Source: Oscillospiraceae bacterium | Lineage (GTDB): Bacteria; Bacillota; Clostridia; Oscillospirales; Ruminococcaceae | Reading direction: 5' to 3' | NCBI GenBank assembly: GCA_017460955.1 | Contig: JAFTZY010000048.1 | Coordinates: 62,001 to 126,000, forward strand | DNA length: 64,000 nucleotides | Shown: positions 49,066-56,631 of the stretch, in pieces | Layout: the number at the start of each line of letters is the position of its first letter | How positions within the stretch are numbered: the stretch's first letter is position 1 | Program-made: the position numbers and the translations under genes | Notes under the pieces: model-generated | What the model was told of the DNA's origin: nothing | The model's database searches: none | Seen by the model: the letters and a program-made list of their open reading frames with translations, nothing else

Positions 49066-49866
49066 TTATTTGGAAAGCTCGTAGGCACGCTTGGTGCAGG
49101 CCTTGCAGCAGGCGTCCACGGTGGCTTCGAGGCCGCCCTTGTAGAGCTCGTCGAGTCCGGCAAGGGTCGTCCCGCCCGGGGAGGATACCATGCGGATGAG
49201 CTCCTCGACCGAGTAGCCGGAATCCGTGAGCATCTTTGCCGAGCCGATGAGGCTCTGCGCGAAGAGGGACAGCGCAGCGGCACTGTCGATGCCCTCGCTT
49301 GCGGCATAATCCGTGAAGGCCTTGGCAAAGAGATAGATGAAGGCGGGACTCGAGCCGTTGATGGCAATGATCTCCTTCATTTTATCCTCGGGCAGTGCCT
49401 GCGTCACGCCGCAGGCATCGAAAATACTGCGCACGGCCGCAAATTCCTCCTCCGTTACGCCCTCGCACTTTGCCAGTGCACTTGCGCCCTCTCCAAGGAG
49501 GAGGGGGGTATTGGGCATCACGAGGATGACCTTGGCGGACGGGATGGTCTTGCTCCGAATGTACTGTGCAGTGATGCCGGCGGCGATGGACACGATGACC
49601 GTCTCCTCCGTCACGCCCGGTGCGATCTGGGAGAGCACCTCGTCGAACATCTGGGGCTTGACGGCCAGAAAAACGATGCTGCTTTGCTCCATGACCTCCA
49701 TGCCGCTTGCGGCGCCGCGGATGCCAAGCTCTGCAAGGCGCGAGAGCTTCTGTGCATCCGGGTCAAAGGCCGTGACCTGCATCTCCTGTGCAAGGCTGCT
49801 CCCGGCGATCCCCTTCATGATGGCATAGCCCATATTTCCGGCACCGATAAATCCTACATTTGTCAT
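49066..49866 (-). CDS. proC: Pyrroline-5-carboxylate reductase
   Basis: Last step of proline synthesis, NAD(P)H-dependent. The 266-residue product has GFIGAGNMGYAIMKGI (Rossmann loop), VFLAVKPQMFDEVL, VMPNTPLLLGEGASAL, ITAINGSSPAFIY-type AINGSSPAFIYLF, and the substrate-site VSSPGGTTLAGLDEL. The frame is open far upstream, across its promoter; the ATG at 49866 follows AAAGGATC and matches the family start. An inverted repeat spans its promoter. Confidence 0.96.
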   Translation of the reverse strand: MTNVGFIGAGNMGYAIMKGIAGSSLAQEMQVTAFDPDAQKLSRLAELGIRGAASGMEVMEQSSIVFLAVKPQMFDEVLSQIAPGVTEETVIVSIAAGITAQYIRSKTIPSAKVILVMPNTPLLLGEGASALAKCEGVTEEEFAAVRSIFDACGVTQALPEDKMKEIIAINGSSPAFIYLFAKAFTDYAASEGIDSAAALSLFAQSLIGSAKMLTDSGYSVEELIRMVSSPGGTTLAGLDELYKGGLEATVDACCKACTKRAYELSK

Positions 49867-49920
49867 TTGTATCAGATCCTTTCTCTCTGCGTTTCGGGAA
49901 TAAGAAAAACACTTACTTAT

Positions 49921-49949
49921 AGTATACAACAAAATGTACAAAAAAGCAA
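49921..49949 (-). promoter_or_regulatory. Promoter for proC, within an inverted repeat
   Basis: Minus strand: TTGCTT (49949-49944), 17-base spacer, TATACT (49926-49921). The arms AAAAACACTTACTT (49905-49918) and AAGCAAGTGTTTTT (49944-49957) are complementary at 13 of 14 positions and bracket the promoter. Confidence 0.6.
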
Positions 49950-49975
49950 GTGTTTTTTCGTGAATATCACGGAAT

Positions 49976-51247
49976 TCACAGCAGCAGCCCGGAAACTGCC
50001 TCACAAAAGTCCCGGTAGAGGTAGAGCGAGCCCATGCCGAGGACGGGCAGGTGCTGCACCTCTGCCCGCTCCAGAGCGCACCTGACGGCCTGTGGGACGC
50101 CCTTGCAGGCCGCAGCCGGTATGCTGCATGCCCGGAAGGTGCGGGCGAGCGCATCGGCGGGCAGGGCGCGGGGATTGTCGGGCGTGACGGTGAACACGCA
50201 GTCGGTCTGCGCATGCAGAAGCTCCGGATAGGCCGCATAGTCCTTATCCGCCATGACCCCGGCGACAAGGACCGCCTTCGCAGCAGGACCGAACACCTGC
50301 ACAAGGCTCTCCCGCAGCTGTAGGATACCGTCAGGGTTGTGCGCCCCGTCAAAGAGGATGTCCGGTGTCCTGTGCAGGACCTCGAAGCGGCCGGGCCAGG
50401 TGATCTGCGACAGTCCCTCCTGCACGGCCTCCTCCGGGATCACGATCCCCTGTGTGCGCAGGAGCGAGACGGCATGCAGGACGGTATCCGCATTGCGGAT
50501 CTGGTACGCCCCCGGCAGGGAGAGCCGATATTCCTTCCCGTCAAAGCGGTACACGGTCCCGTCAAGGGTCGGGGCCTCCCCCGTCCCCGTGCAGGTGCTG
50601 ACTGTGTGCAGGGGGGCGCCGATCGCACGGGCGCGCTCCCGTATCACTGCAAGCACACCGGGGGACATGCAGGTGTCGTTCACAAGTGCCTGGCAGCCGG
50701 GCTTGAGGATGCCCGCCTTATGAAAGGCGATCTCCTCAGCATGCGCTCCAAGATAGGCACAGTGGTCAAGGGCAATGCCGGTGATGATGCTAAGACAGGG
50801 TGCGTCGATGACATTGGTGCAGTCCGTATCCCCGCCCATGCAGCACTCGACCACCGCAAAGCGGCAGTCTGCAAAGAGATGGTATGCACAGGCGGCCAGG
50901 AGCTCGAATTCCGTGGGGGCATCGGCCATATGCTCCGCCTGCGCCCGTACCTGTGTGAGGGCGCGGGCAAAGTGCGCCTCGGAGACGGTCTGCGTGTTGA
51001 TGCGGAACATATCGCAGGGCGTGAGGAGCGCGGGGGTGGAAAAATGCCCCGTCCGGTACCCGGCGGCGGTGAGGATGCCCGACAGCATCGCGCCCACGGA
51101 GCCCTTGCCGTTGGTGCCGGCGATGTGGAGGACGTGCGGGACTTCCTGCGGACATCCCAGACGTTCCGTCAGCTCCCTGACACGGGAGAGTCCGAGCTTG
51201 ACGCCGGCACTGCTTTGCAGATAGGCGAGCGCCTCTTCATAGGTCAT
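49976..51247 (-). CDS. folC: Folylpolyglutamate synthase/dihydrofolate synthase
   Basis: Adds glutamate to (dihydro)folates, trapping them in the cell. The 423-residue Mur-ligase-type enzyme has P-loop HIAGTNGKGSVGAML, STPALLTPCDMFRIN, the metal/Glu motif AVVECCMGGDTDCTNVI, ITGIALDHCAYLG and the C-terminal FDGAHNPDGI. It overlaps the ECF-transporter S-component gene by 4 bases and lies downstream of a THF riboswitch, so folate uptake and retention are co-regulated. Confidence 0.95.
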   Translation of the reverse strand: MTYEEALAYLQSSAGVKLGLSRVRELTERLGCPQEVPHVLHIAGTNGKGSVGAMLSGILTAAGYRTGHFSTPALLTPCDMFRINTQTVSEAHFARALTQVRAQAEHMADAPTEFELLAACAYHLFADCRFAVVECCMGGDTDCTNVIDAPCLSIITGIALDHCAYLGAHAEEIAFHKAGILKPGCQALVNDTCMSPGVLAVIRERARAIGAPLHTVSTCTGTGEAPTLDGTVYRFDGKEYRLSLPGAYQIRNADTVLHAVSLLRTQGIVIPEEAVQEGLSQITWPGRFEVLHRTPDILFDGAHNPDGILQLRESLVQVFGPAAKAVLVAGVMADKDYAAYPELLHAQTDCVFTVTPDNPRALPADALARTFRACSIPAAACKGVPQAVRCALERAEVQHLPVLGMGSLYLYRDFCEAVSGLLL

Positions 51248-51807
51248 AAGCGGCGCACTCTTTCGATCTCGGAAGAGAAGGCCTTGTTGCGCAGAAGGCA
51301 GAAGAGTACTGCACTTTCAATGATGGAAATGCCGATGTACAGCGGGATGCGCAGGGCGACCGACTCGATCGTATAGCCGTAGCCCACCATGAGGCCGACG
51401 GACTTGATGACCATCGAGCCGAGGATGTGTGCGGAAAAGACAGCGATCACCAGGCGCACGTCCCTGTTTTTGTGTACCGGGAGCCGGAACACCAGTCCGG
51501 AGACGAGCCCGATGGCGGCGGCACCGAGGGTGATGATGGGATTGATCGAGTAGCCCACGATCATGCAGCCGATGAGGTCGGCGGCGGCGCCCACCACGAG
51601 TCCCACGAGCGGCCCGAAGAACATCCCCGCCATCAGGAGGGGCAGGTTCTCAAAGCTGATGCGCAATGGGCCGATGTTGAAGGCCAGGAGCTTCCCGAAT
51701 ACGATGCTCATCGCGATCAGGAGCGAGGCGATGATGAGGACCCGAAGGTTCCCGAACAGCCGCAGCTGCCCGGCAAGGGCTTTGGTAGCGTTTTTCTGTG
51801 TCAGCAT
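51244..51807 (-). CDS. folT: Folate-type ECF transporter S component
   Basis: The 187-residue protein has about six helices and belongs to the substrate-binding S-component family of energy-coupling-factor transporters (ISFENLPLLMAGMFFGPLVG, GAAADLIGCMIVG, GSMVIKSVGLMVGYG). Folate specificity is inferred from the THF riboswitch upstream and the coupled folC downstream. It needs a shared EcfA/EcfT module encoded elsewhere. AAGGAGG lies before the ATG at 51807; a longer frame to 51837 would start within the leader. Confidence 0.9.
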   Translation of the reverse strand: MLTQKNATKALAGQLRLFGNLRVLIIASLLIAMSIVFGKLLAFNIGPLRISFENLPLLMAGMFFGPLVGLVVGAAADLIGCMIVGYSINPIITLGAAAIGLVSGLVFRLPVHKNRDVRLVIAVFSAHILGSMVIKSVGLMVGYGYTIESVALRIPLYIGISIIESAVLFCLLRNKAFSSEIERVRRL

Positions 51808-51841
51808 AAAAAATTCCTCCTTCCCCTGCTTTGTCATGACA

Positions 51842-51884
51842 GGAAAAGAAGGAAGGGAGCCCGCGCAAAAACACGCAGGCTCCC
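51842..51884 (-). terminator. Riboswitch-controlled terminator before folT
   Basis: Minus strand: GGGAGCC-T-GCG and CGC-C-GGCTCCC arms (51855-51884), loop with T5, then TTCCTTCTTTTCC. It lies between the THF aptamer and the folT start and is the likely expression platform. Confidence 0.75.
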
Positions 51885-51899
51885 GCTTTTACTCTTGCC

Positions 51900-52003
51900 A
51901 TACGAAGCGGGATGCGAAGCCTGTACCGCAAGAACCGAGGTTCTTTTCGTCCTGCCGGCAACTCCCCGTCCGGCTGGCACTTAACGCACAGGCATCTACT
52001 CTG
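51900..52003 (-). ncRNA. Tetrahydrofolate (THF) riboswitch
   Basis: Minus strand reads AGAGTAGATG, then CCTGT, the hallmark GCGTTAAGTG, a variable arm with GCCGG/CCGGC-type pairing, GCGGT, ACAGG and CGCATCCCGCT. CCTGT and ACAGG form a helix around the conserved core. It is followed by a terminator and folT-folC. No separate promoter is evident between the pfkA stop (52024) and the aptamer. Confidence 0.9.
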
Positions 52004-52023
52004 TGTATGTATTGACGACGGCT

Positions 52024-52989
52024 TTAATATGCCGTATCGTTCAGGATATCATATCTGGTATCGATAAAGGGCTTCTTCATGGCAAGTCCCTCCTGGAGGT
52101 CGATGTCATAGACCTTGCCGGCCTTGAGACCGACAATGCGGTTGCCGATGCCCTGTTCAAGCAGCTCCACGGCATGGTAGCCCATCTCGGTGGCCATCAC
52201 ACGGTCACGCAGTGTGGGGGATCCGCCGCGCTGGACATGACCCAGAATGGTCGCTCTCGACTCGATACCGGTCATCTCCTGGATCTCGCGGGCAATGTTC
52301 TCGGTCTGGCCGACACCCTCTGCCACAACGAGGATGAAGTGGTGCTTGCCGTTCTTCTCGTTCTTGGTCTTGGTCATTCTGGCGGCGATCTCGTTGAGAT
52401 CATACGGGCGCTCAAGCGTCAGCGCCGCCTCGGCACCAACTGCCATGGCCACGTTCACCGCAATGAAGCCGGCTCTGCGGCCCATGACCTCCACAACGGA
52501 GCAGCGGTCGTGGGACTGTGTGGTGTCACGCAGCTTGTCGATCATCTCCATGGCGGTATTCATTGCCGTATCATAGCCGATGGTGTATTCCGTACACTGG
52601 ATATCGTTGTCAATGGTGCCGGGAACGCCGATGCAGGGGATGCCCACACTCGACAGGTCGCCTGCGCCGCGGAAGGAGCCGTCGCCGCCGATGACAACAA
52701 GGCCCTCCAGACCGATCTCCTCACAAACTGACTTACCCTTGAGTACACCGTCCATGTTCCGGAATTCCGGGCAGCGTGCCGTATACAGACAGGTACCGCC
52801 CCTCTGGATGATACCGGATACGGTCCGTGCCGACATTTCTACAAATTCACGGTTCAGAAGGCCGACATAGCCTCTCTGGATGCCCAGCACCTCCATATTC
52901 TTGGAAAGCGCCGCACGAGTGACAGCTCTGACTGCCGCATTCATGCCCGGAGCGTCGCCGCCGCTGGTCAGTACACCGATTTTTTTCAT
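52024..52989 (-). CDS. pfkA: ATP-dependent 6-phosphofructokinase
   Basis: Commits fructose-6-phosphate to glycolysis. The 321-residue product is typical allosteric PfkA length. Motifs: GVLTSGGDAPGMNAAVRA, VVIGGDGSFRGA, the catalytic GVPGTIDNDIQCTEYTIG, EVMGRRAGFIA and LGHVQRGGSPTLRDR. The ATG at 52989 is chosen because GGAGA lies eight bases before it; the first ATG would have none. Its own promoter is at 53037-53065. The short distance to the THF riboswitch leaves co-transcription with folT-folC possible. Confidence 0.96.
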   Translation of the reverse strand: MKKIGVLTSGGDAPGMNAAVRAVTRAALSKNMEVLGIQRGYVGLLNREFVEMSARTVSGIIQRGGTCLYTARCPEFRNMDGVLKGKSVCEEIGLEGLVVIGGDGSFRGAGDLSSVGIPCIGVPGTIDNDIQCTEYTIGYDTAMNTAMEMIDKLRDTTQSHDRCSVVEVMGRRAGFIAVNVAMAVGAEAALTLERPYDLNEIAARMTKTKNEKNGKHHFILVVAEGVGQTENIAREIQEMTGIESRATILGHVQRGGSPTLRDRVMATEMGYHAVELLEQGIGNRIVGLKAGKVYDIDLQEGLAMKKPFIDTRYDILNDTAY

Positions 52990-53036
52990 ATCTGCATTCT
53001 CCATTCTGCACGAGCGATGATAATCATTACCCTTCT

Positions 53037-53065
53037 ATTTTACTACATTTGTCCTTTTCTGTCAA
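53037..53065 (-). promoter_or_regulatory. Promoter for pfkA
   Basis: Minus strand: TTGACA (53065-53060), 17-base spacer, TAAAAT (53042-53037). Confidence 0.8.
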
Positions 53066-53108
53066 GTCCTTTTTCCCAATTCTTTTGAAAATATACCGCG
53101 CCGGTCTC

Positions 53109-56100
53109 TCAATTTTCATGTCCCCTCCCGCTCAGACGGGGGATGCAGCCGAGCTTTTCCGGCGCGATCGCCCCGCACAGCTGCTGATAAACGTGCTCCG
53201 TCAGTGCAAGACGCAGAGGAGGTCGGCACGATGCGTAGCGCTTTTGCTGCGTCAGGAACAGCACCGCCTCCGTATCCCCGGGATCGGAAGCAGCAAGCGC
53301 CCGGAGCGTTTCCACGATCCCAAGATCCGCGGGCGTTTCGATCTTGATGCACAGGTGCATCTGCCGGAGCATGAGCGGCAGCTCCGATTCCTCGCGGATG
53401 CTCTCGCAGATGAGACTCACCTCGTCCTCCTTGCGCGAGACGCGCCCGGTCAGGTACACAAGGTTCTCCGCATGCAGGCGCCCTGCCGTGACGCTCATGA
53501 GCTTCGGGAACACCACCGCTTCCATGGTGCCGCCCCGATCCTCGAGTGTGACAAACGCCATATCCTCCCCCTTTTTGGTGCGGTAGCGCTTGACGCTCTG
53601 GAGCATGCACAAGAGCCTTACCACGGTACCGTCCGGGACCGGCGGCTCCTCCCGGCAGACACAGGCAATGTCCGTGCAGTGCAGCAGCGTCCGGAGCCAG
53701 CGCAGACCGTCGAGGGGATGCCCGGACAGATACATGCCCGTGGCATTCTTTTCCATCTGGAGCAGTCTTGTGAGCTCGTACTCCGGGGACGGCGGGATGT
53801 GCAGATCCCCGCCGGGGTCCGCATCGCCGAACAGGCTCATCTGCCCCTCGAGGGCCGTTTCCCCGCCCGTGACCGCGTCCATGACCTCCTCGAGGTTCCG
53901 GAGCATCTGGCGGCGGTTGCAGTCGAGGCTGTCGAGCGCTCCGGCTTCCACAAGGGATTCGAGCGTGCGCTTGTTCATCCCGTGGGGGCTCATCCTGCGG
54001 CAGAAATCCACAAAGCCGGTAAACGGCCCCTTCTGCCGGCGCTCGGCCGTCATCCGGTCGATGAGGCCCTTGCCGAGCCCGCGGATGGCCAGGAGCCCGA
54101 AGCGCATCGTACCCTCCCGGTAGGAAAAGCCCCACTCCCCCGTGTTCACATCGGGCGGGCAGACGGTGATGCCGGCGCTGCGGCATTCCTCCAGATAGCT
54201 TAGGAGCTTCGGGGTCTCGGAGAGGACGCTCGTCATGAGCGCTGCCATGTATTCCCCGAAGCAGTGGCATTTGAGATAGGCCGTCTGGTAGGCCACGAGG
54301 GCATAGGCGGCGGCATGGGATTTGTTGAAGGCATAGGACGCAAAGCTCTCCATCTGGTCGAAGATCCGGTTGGCGGTCTCCTCCGGAACGCCGTTTGCGA
54401 CCGCACCCACGCAGCCGTCGTCCTTCCCGGAGCCGTACAGAAAGACCTGACGCTCCTGCACCATGGCATCATGTTTTTTCTTGGCCATGGCACGGCGCAC
54501 CAGATCCGCCCGCCCGTAGGAATATCCGGCCAGCTTCCGGCAGATCTGCATGACCTGCTCCTGGTAGACGATGCAGCCGTAGGTGACGTCGAGGATGTCC
54601 TCGAGCAGCGGATGCAGGTAGGTGACCTCCCCCCGGTGATGGCGGTTGCGGATATAGGTCGGGATGGAGTCCATGGGGCCGGGACGGTAGAGTGCGAGGG
54701 CGGCGATGATGTCCTCCATATGCTCCGGGCGCAGCTTCGTCAGAAAGGAACGCATCCCGGCCGATTCGAGCTGGAACACACCCGAGGTGTCCCCCCGTGC
54801 GATGAGCGCATAGGTGTCCGCATCATCGAGGGGGATGGCGGCGACGGAGAAGTCCGGGTCACGCATCTGCACGGCACGCTCGGCATCGCGGATGATCGTG
54901 AGGTTGCGCAGTCCGAGGAAGTCCATTTTCAGCAGTCCCAGGCGTTCGAGCACGGTCATGGTGTACTGTGTGACGATCGTATCCTCGTTCTTTTGCAGCG
55001 GCACATAGTCGCTCACGGGGGAGGCAGCGATGACCACGCCCGCGGCATGGGTGCTCACATGGCGGGGCATGCCCTCGACGCGCTGCGCCATATCGAGCAG
55101 GGCATGGATGCGCTCATCGCTCCGGTAGAGCTCCCCGAGCTGCGCCACCTGGTCGATGGCCTCCTTGATGCTCATACGCCAGTCAATGAGCTTGGCGGCC
55201 TTGTCACACAGCGCATACGGCACCTCCATGACACGGCCCACGTCCCGGATGGCGGCCCGGGCCTTCATGGTATCGAAGGCGATGATCTCGGCCACATGGT
55301 CGCTGCCGTAGCGGCGCACGACATACTCCTTGACCTTCGGGCGGCCCTCCATGCAGAAGTCGATGTCAAAATCCGGCATGCTCACGCGTTCCGGGTTCAG
55401 AAAGCGCTCGAACAGGAGGTTCCCGGCAATGGGGTCGATGCCGGTGATGCCGATGCAGTACGCACACAGGGACCCCGCGCCCGAGCCTCTGCCGGGGCCG
55501 ACAGGGATGTCCTGGCTCCTGGCATAGCGGATGAAATCCCATACGATGAGGAAATAATCCACAAAGCCCATCTGCTCGATGATGCGCATCTCGTATTCGA
55601 GACGGTCAGATGCCTCCTGTGTCGGGGTGCCGTAGCGCTTTTGCAGACCTTTGCGGCACAGTGCCCGGAAGAAGGCGGTGTTGTCCGTCACGCCCTCCTG
55701 CGTATAATGCGGGAGCTTGCGCTCACCGAAGGTGAAGGTCACCTCGCACCGCTGTGCGATCTGCACGGTATTGGCAAGCGCCTGCGGGACGGCGGCAAAC
55801 AGCTCCGCCATCTCCTGTGTGGATTTAAGGTAGAATTCGCTCCCCGTAAAGCCCATCGACGGCGGCTGACTGAGGGTACGGCCGGTCTGGATGCACAGCA
55901 GCACCTTCTGCATCTGCGCATCCTGCTTTTCCGTGTAGTGGACATCGTTTGTCGCTACAAGGGGGATGCCCGTCTCGCGGGACAGGCGCATGAGTCCCGG
56001 GAACACCTGCCGCTCCTCCGGAAGCCCGTGATCCTGGAGCTCGAGGAAGAAGTTCCCCTCCCCGAAGATCTCCCGGTAGCGCAGGGCGGCCTTCTTCGCC

Positions 56101-56567
56101 TCCGGGTAGGCGTCCTCCAGGAGGCGTCTCGGGATCTCGCCCGCCGTGCAGGCGGACAGGGCGATGAGTCCCTCATGGTACTGCCGCAGGAGCCCCAGAT
56201 CCACACGGGGCTTCTTGTAAAAGCCTTCAATGTGGGAGAGACTCACAAGCTTGCAGAGATTGTGGTAGCCGATGTTGTTCTCACACAGGAGCACCAGATG
56301 ATAGCTCTTGCCGTCGAGGCTCTGCTCCCGGTCAAAGCGCGTGCGCTGCGCCACATAGACCTCGCAGCCGATGATCGGCCGGATGCCGGCTTCCCGTGCC
56401 GCCTCCCAGAAGGCCACGGCGGCATAGAGGTTGCCGTGGTCGGTGACGGCGACCGCTGTCTGACCGTGCGCCTTCACCCGTTCAATGAGGTCATGCAGCC
56501 GGCAGGCGCCGTCGAGCAGGCTGTATTCACTGTGGACGTGCAGATGCACGAATGCGTCATCGGTCAT
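53109..56567 (-). CDS. dnaE: DNA polymerase III alpha subunit (DnaE type)
   Basis: The 1152-residue replicative/lagging-strand polymerase has an N-terminal PHP domain (HLHVHSEYSLLDGACRL, VAVTDHGNLY, ATNDVHYT), the C-family polymerase core with GPGRGSGAGSLCAYCIG and the catalytic aspartates in MPDFDIDF, FQLESAGMRSFL, YQEQVMQI, then tandem helix-hairpin-helix and a C-terminal OB fold (DMAFVTLEDRGGTMEAVVFP). Low-GC Gram-positives also have PolC; it is not in this window. GGAGGGG lies before the ATG, and the strong terminator of the preceding gene ends only about 30 bases upstream. Confidence 0.97.
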   Translation of the reverse strand: MTDDAFVHLHVHSEYSLLDGACRLHDLIERVKAHGQTAVAVTDHGNLYAAVAFWEAAREAGIRPIIGCEVYVAQRTRFDREQSLDGKSYHLVLLCENNIGYHNLCKLVSLSHIEGFYKKPRVDLGLLRQYHEGLIALSACTAGEIPRRLLEDAYPEAKKAALRYREIFGEGNFFLELQDHGLPEERQVFPGLMRLSRETGIPLVATNDVHYTEKQDAQMQKVLLCIQTGRTLSQPPSMGFTGSEFYLKSTQEMAELFAAVPQALANTVQIAQRCEVTFTFGERKLPHYTQEGVTDNTAFFRALCRKGLQKRYGTPTQEASDRLEYEMRIIEQMGFVDYFLIVWDFIRYARSQDIPVGPGRGSGAGSLCAYCIGITGIDPIAGNLLFERFLNPERVSMPDFDIDFCMEGRPKVKEYVVRRYGSDHVAEIIAFDTMKARAAIRDVGRVMEVPYALCDKAAKLIDWRMSIKEAIDQVAQLGELYRSDERIHALLDMAQRVEGMPRHVSTHAAGVVIAASPVSDYVPLQKNEDTIVTQYTMTVLERLGLLKMDFLGLRNLTIIRDAERAVQMRDPDFSVAAIPLDDADTYALIARGDTSGVFQLESAGMRSFLTKLRPEHMEDIIAALALYRPGPMDSIPTYIRNRHHRGEVTYLHPLLEDILDVTYGCIVYQEQVMQICRKLAGYSYGRADLVRRAMAKKKHDAMVQERQVFLYGSGKDDGCVGAVANGVPEETANRIFDQMESFASYAFNKSHAAAYALVAYQTAYLKCHCFGEYMAALMTSVLSETPKLLSYLEECRSAGITVCPPDVNTGEWGFSYREGTMRFGLLAIRGLGKGLIDRMTAERRQKGPFTGFVDFCRRMSPHGMNKRTLESLVEAGALDSLDCNRRQMLRNLEEVMDAVTGGETALEGQMSLFGDADPGGDLHIPPSPEYELTRLLQMEKNATGMYLSGHPLDGLRWLRTLLHCTDIACVCREEPPVPDGTVVRLLCMLQSVKRYRTKKGEDMAFVTLEDRGGTMEAVVFPKLMSVTAGRLHAENLVYLTGRVSRKEDEVSLICESIREESELPLMLRQMHLCIKIETPADLGIVETLRALAASDPGDTEAVLFLTQQKRYASCRPPLRLALTEHVYQQLCGAIAPEKLGCIPRLSGRGHEN

Positions 56568-56596
56568 GGGGTCCCCTCCTTCACTGGCGATACAAA

Positions 56597-56626
56597 ATCA
56601 AAAACGGGCAGCAAGCTGCCCGTTTT
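56597..56626 (-). terminator. Terminator of the DUF2079 gene
   Basis: AAAACGGGCAGC (56601-56612), AA, GCTGCCCGTTTT (56615-56626): a perfect 12-bp stem, with a T-rich stretch following on the minus strand. It lies between the DUF2079 gene and dnaE. Confidence 0.85.
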
Positions 56627-56631
56627 ACGGA

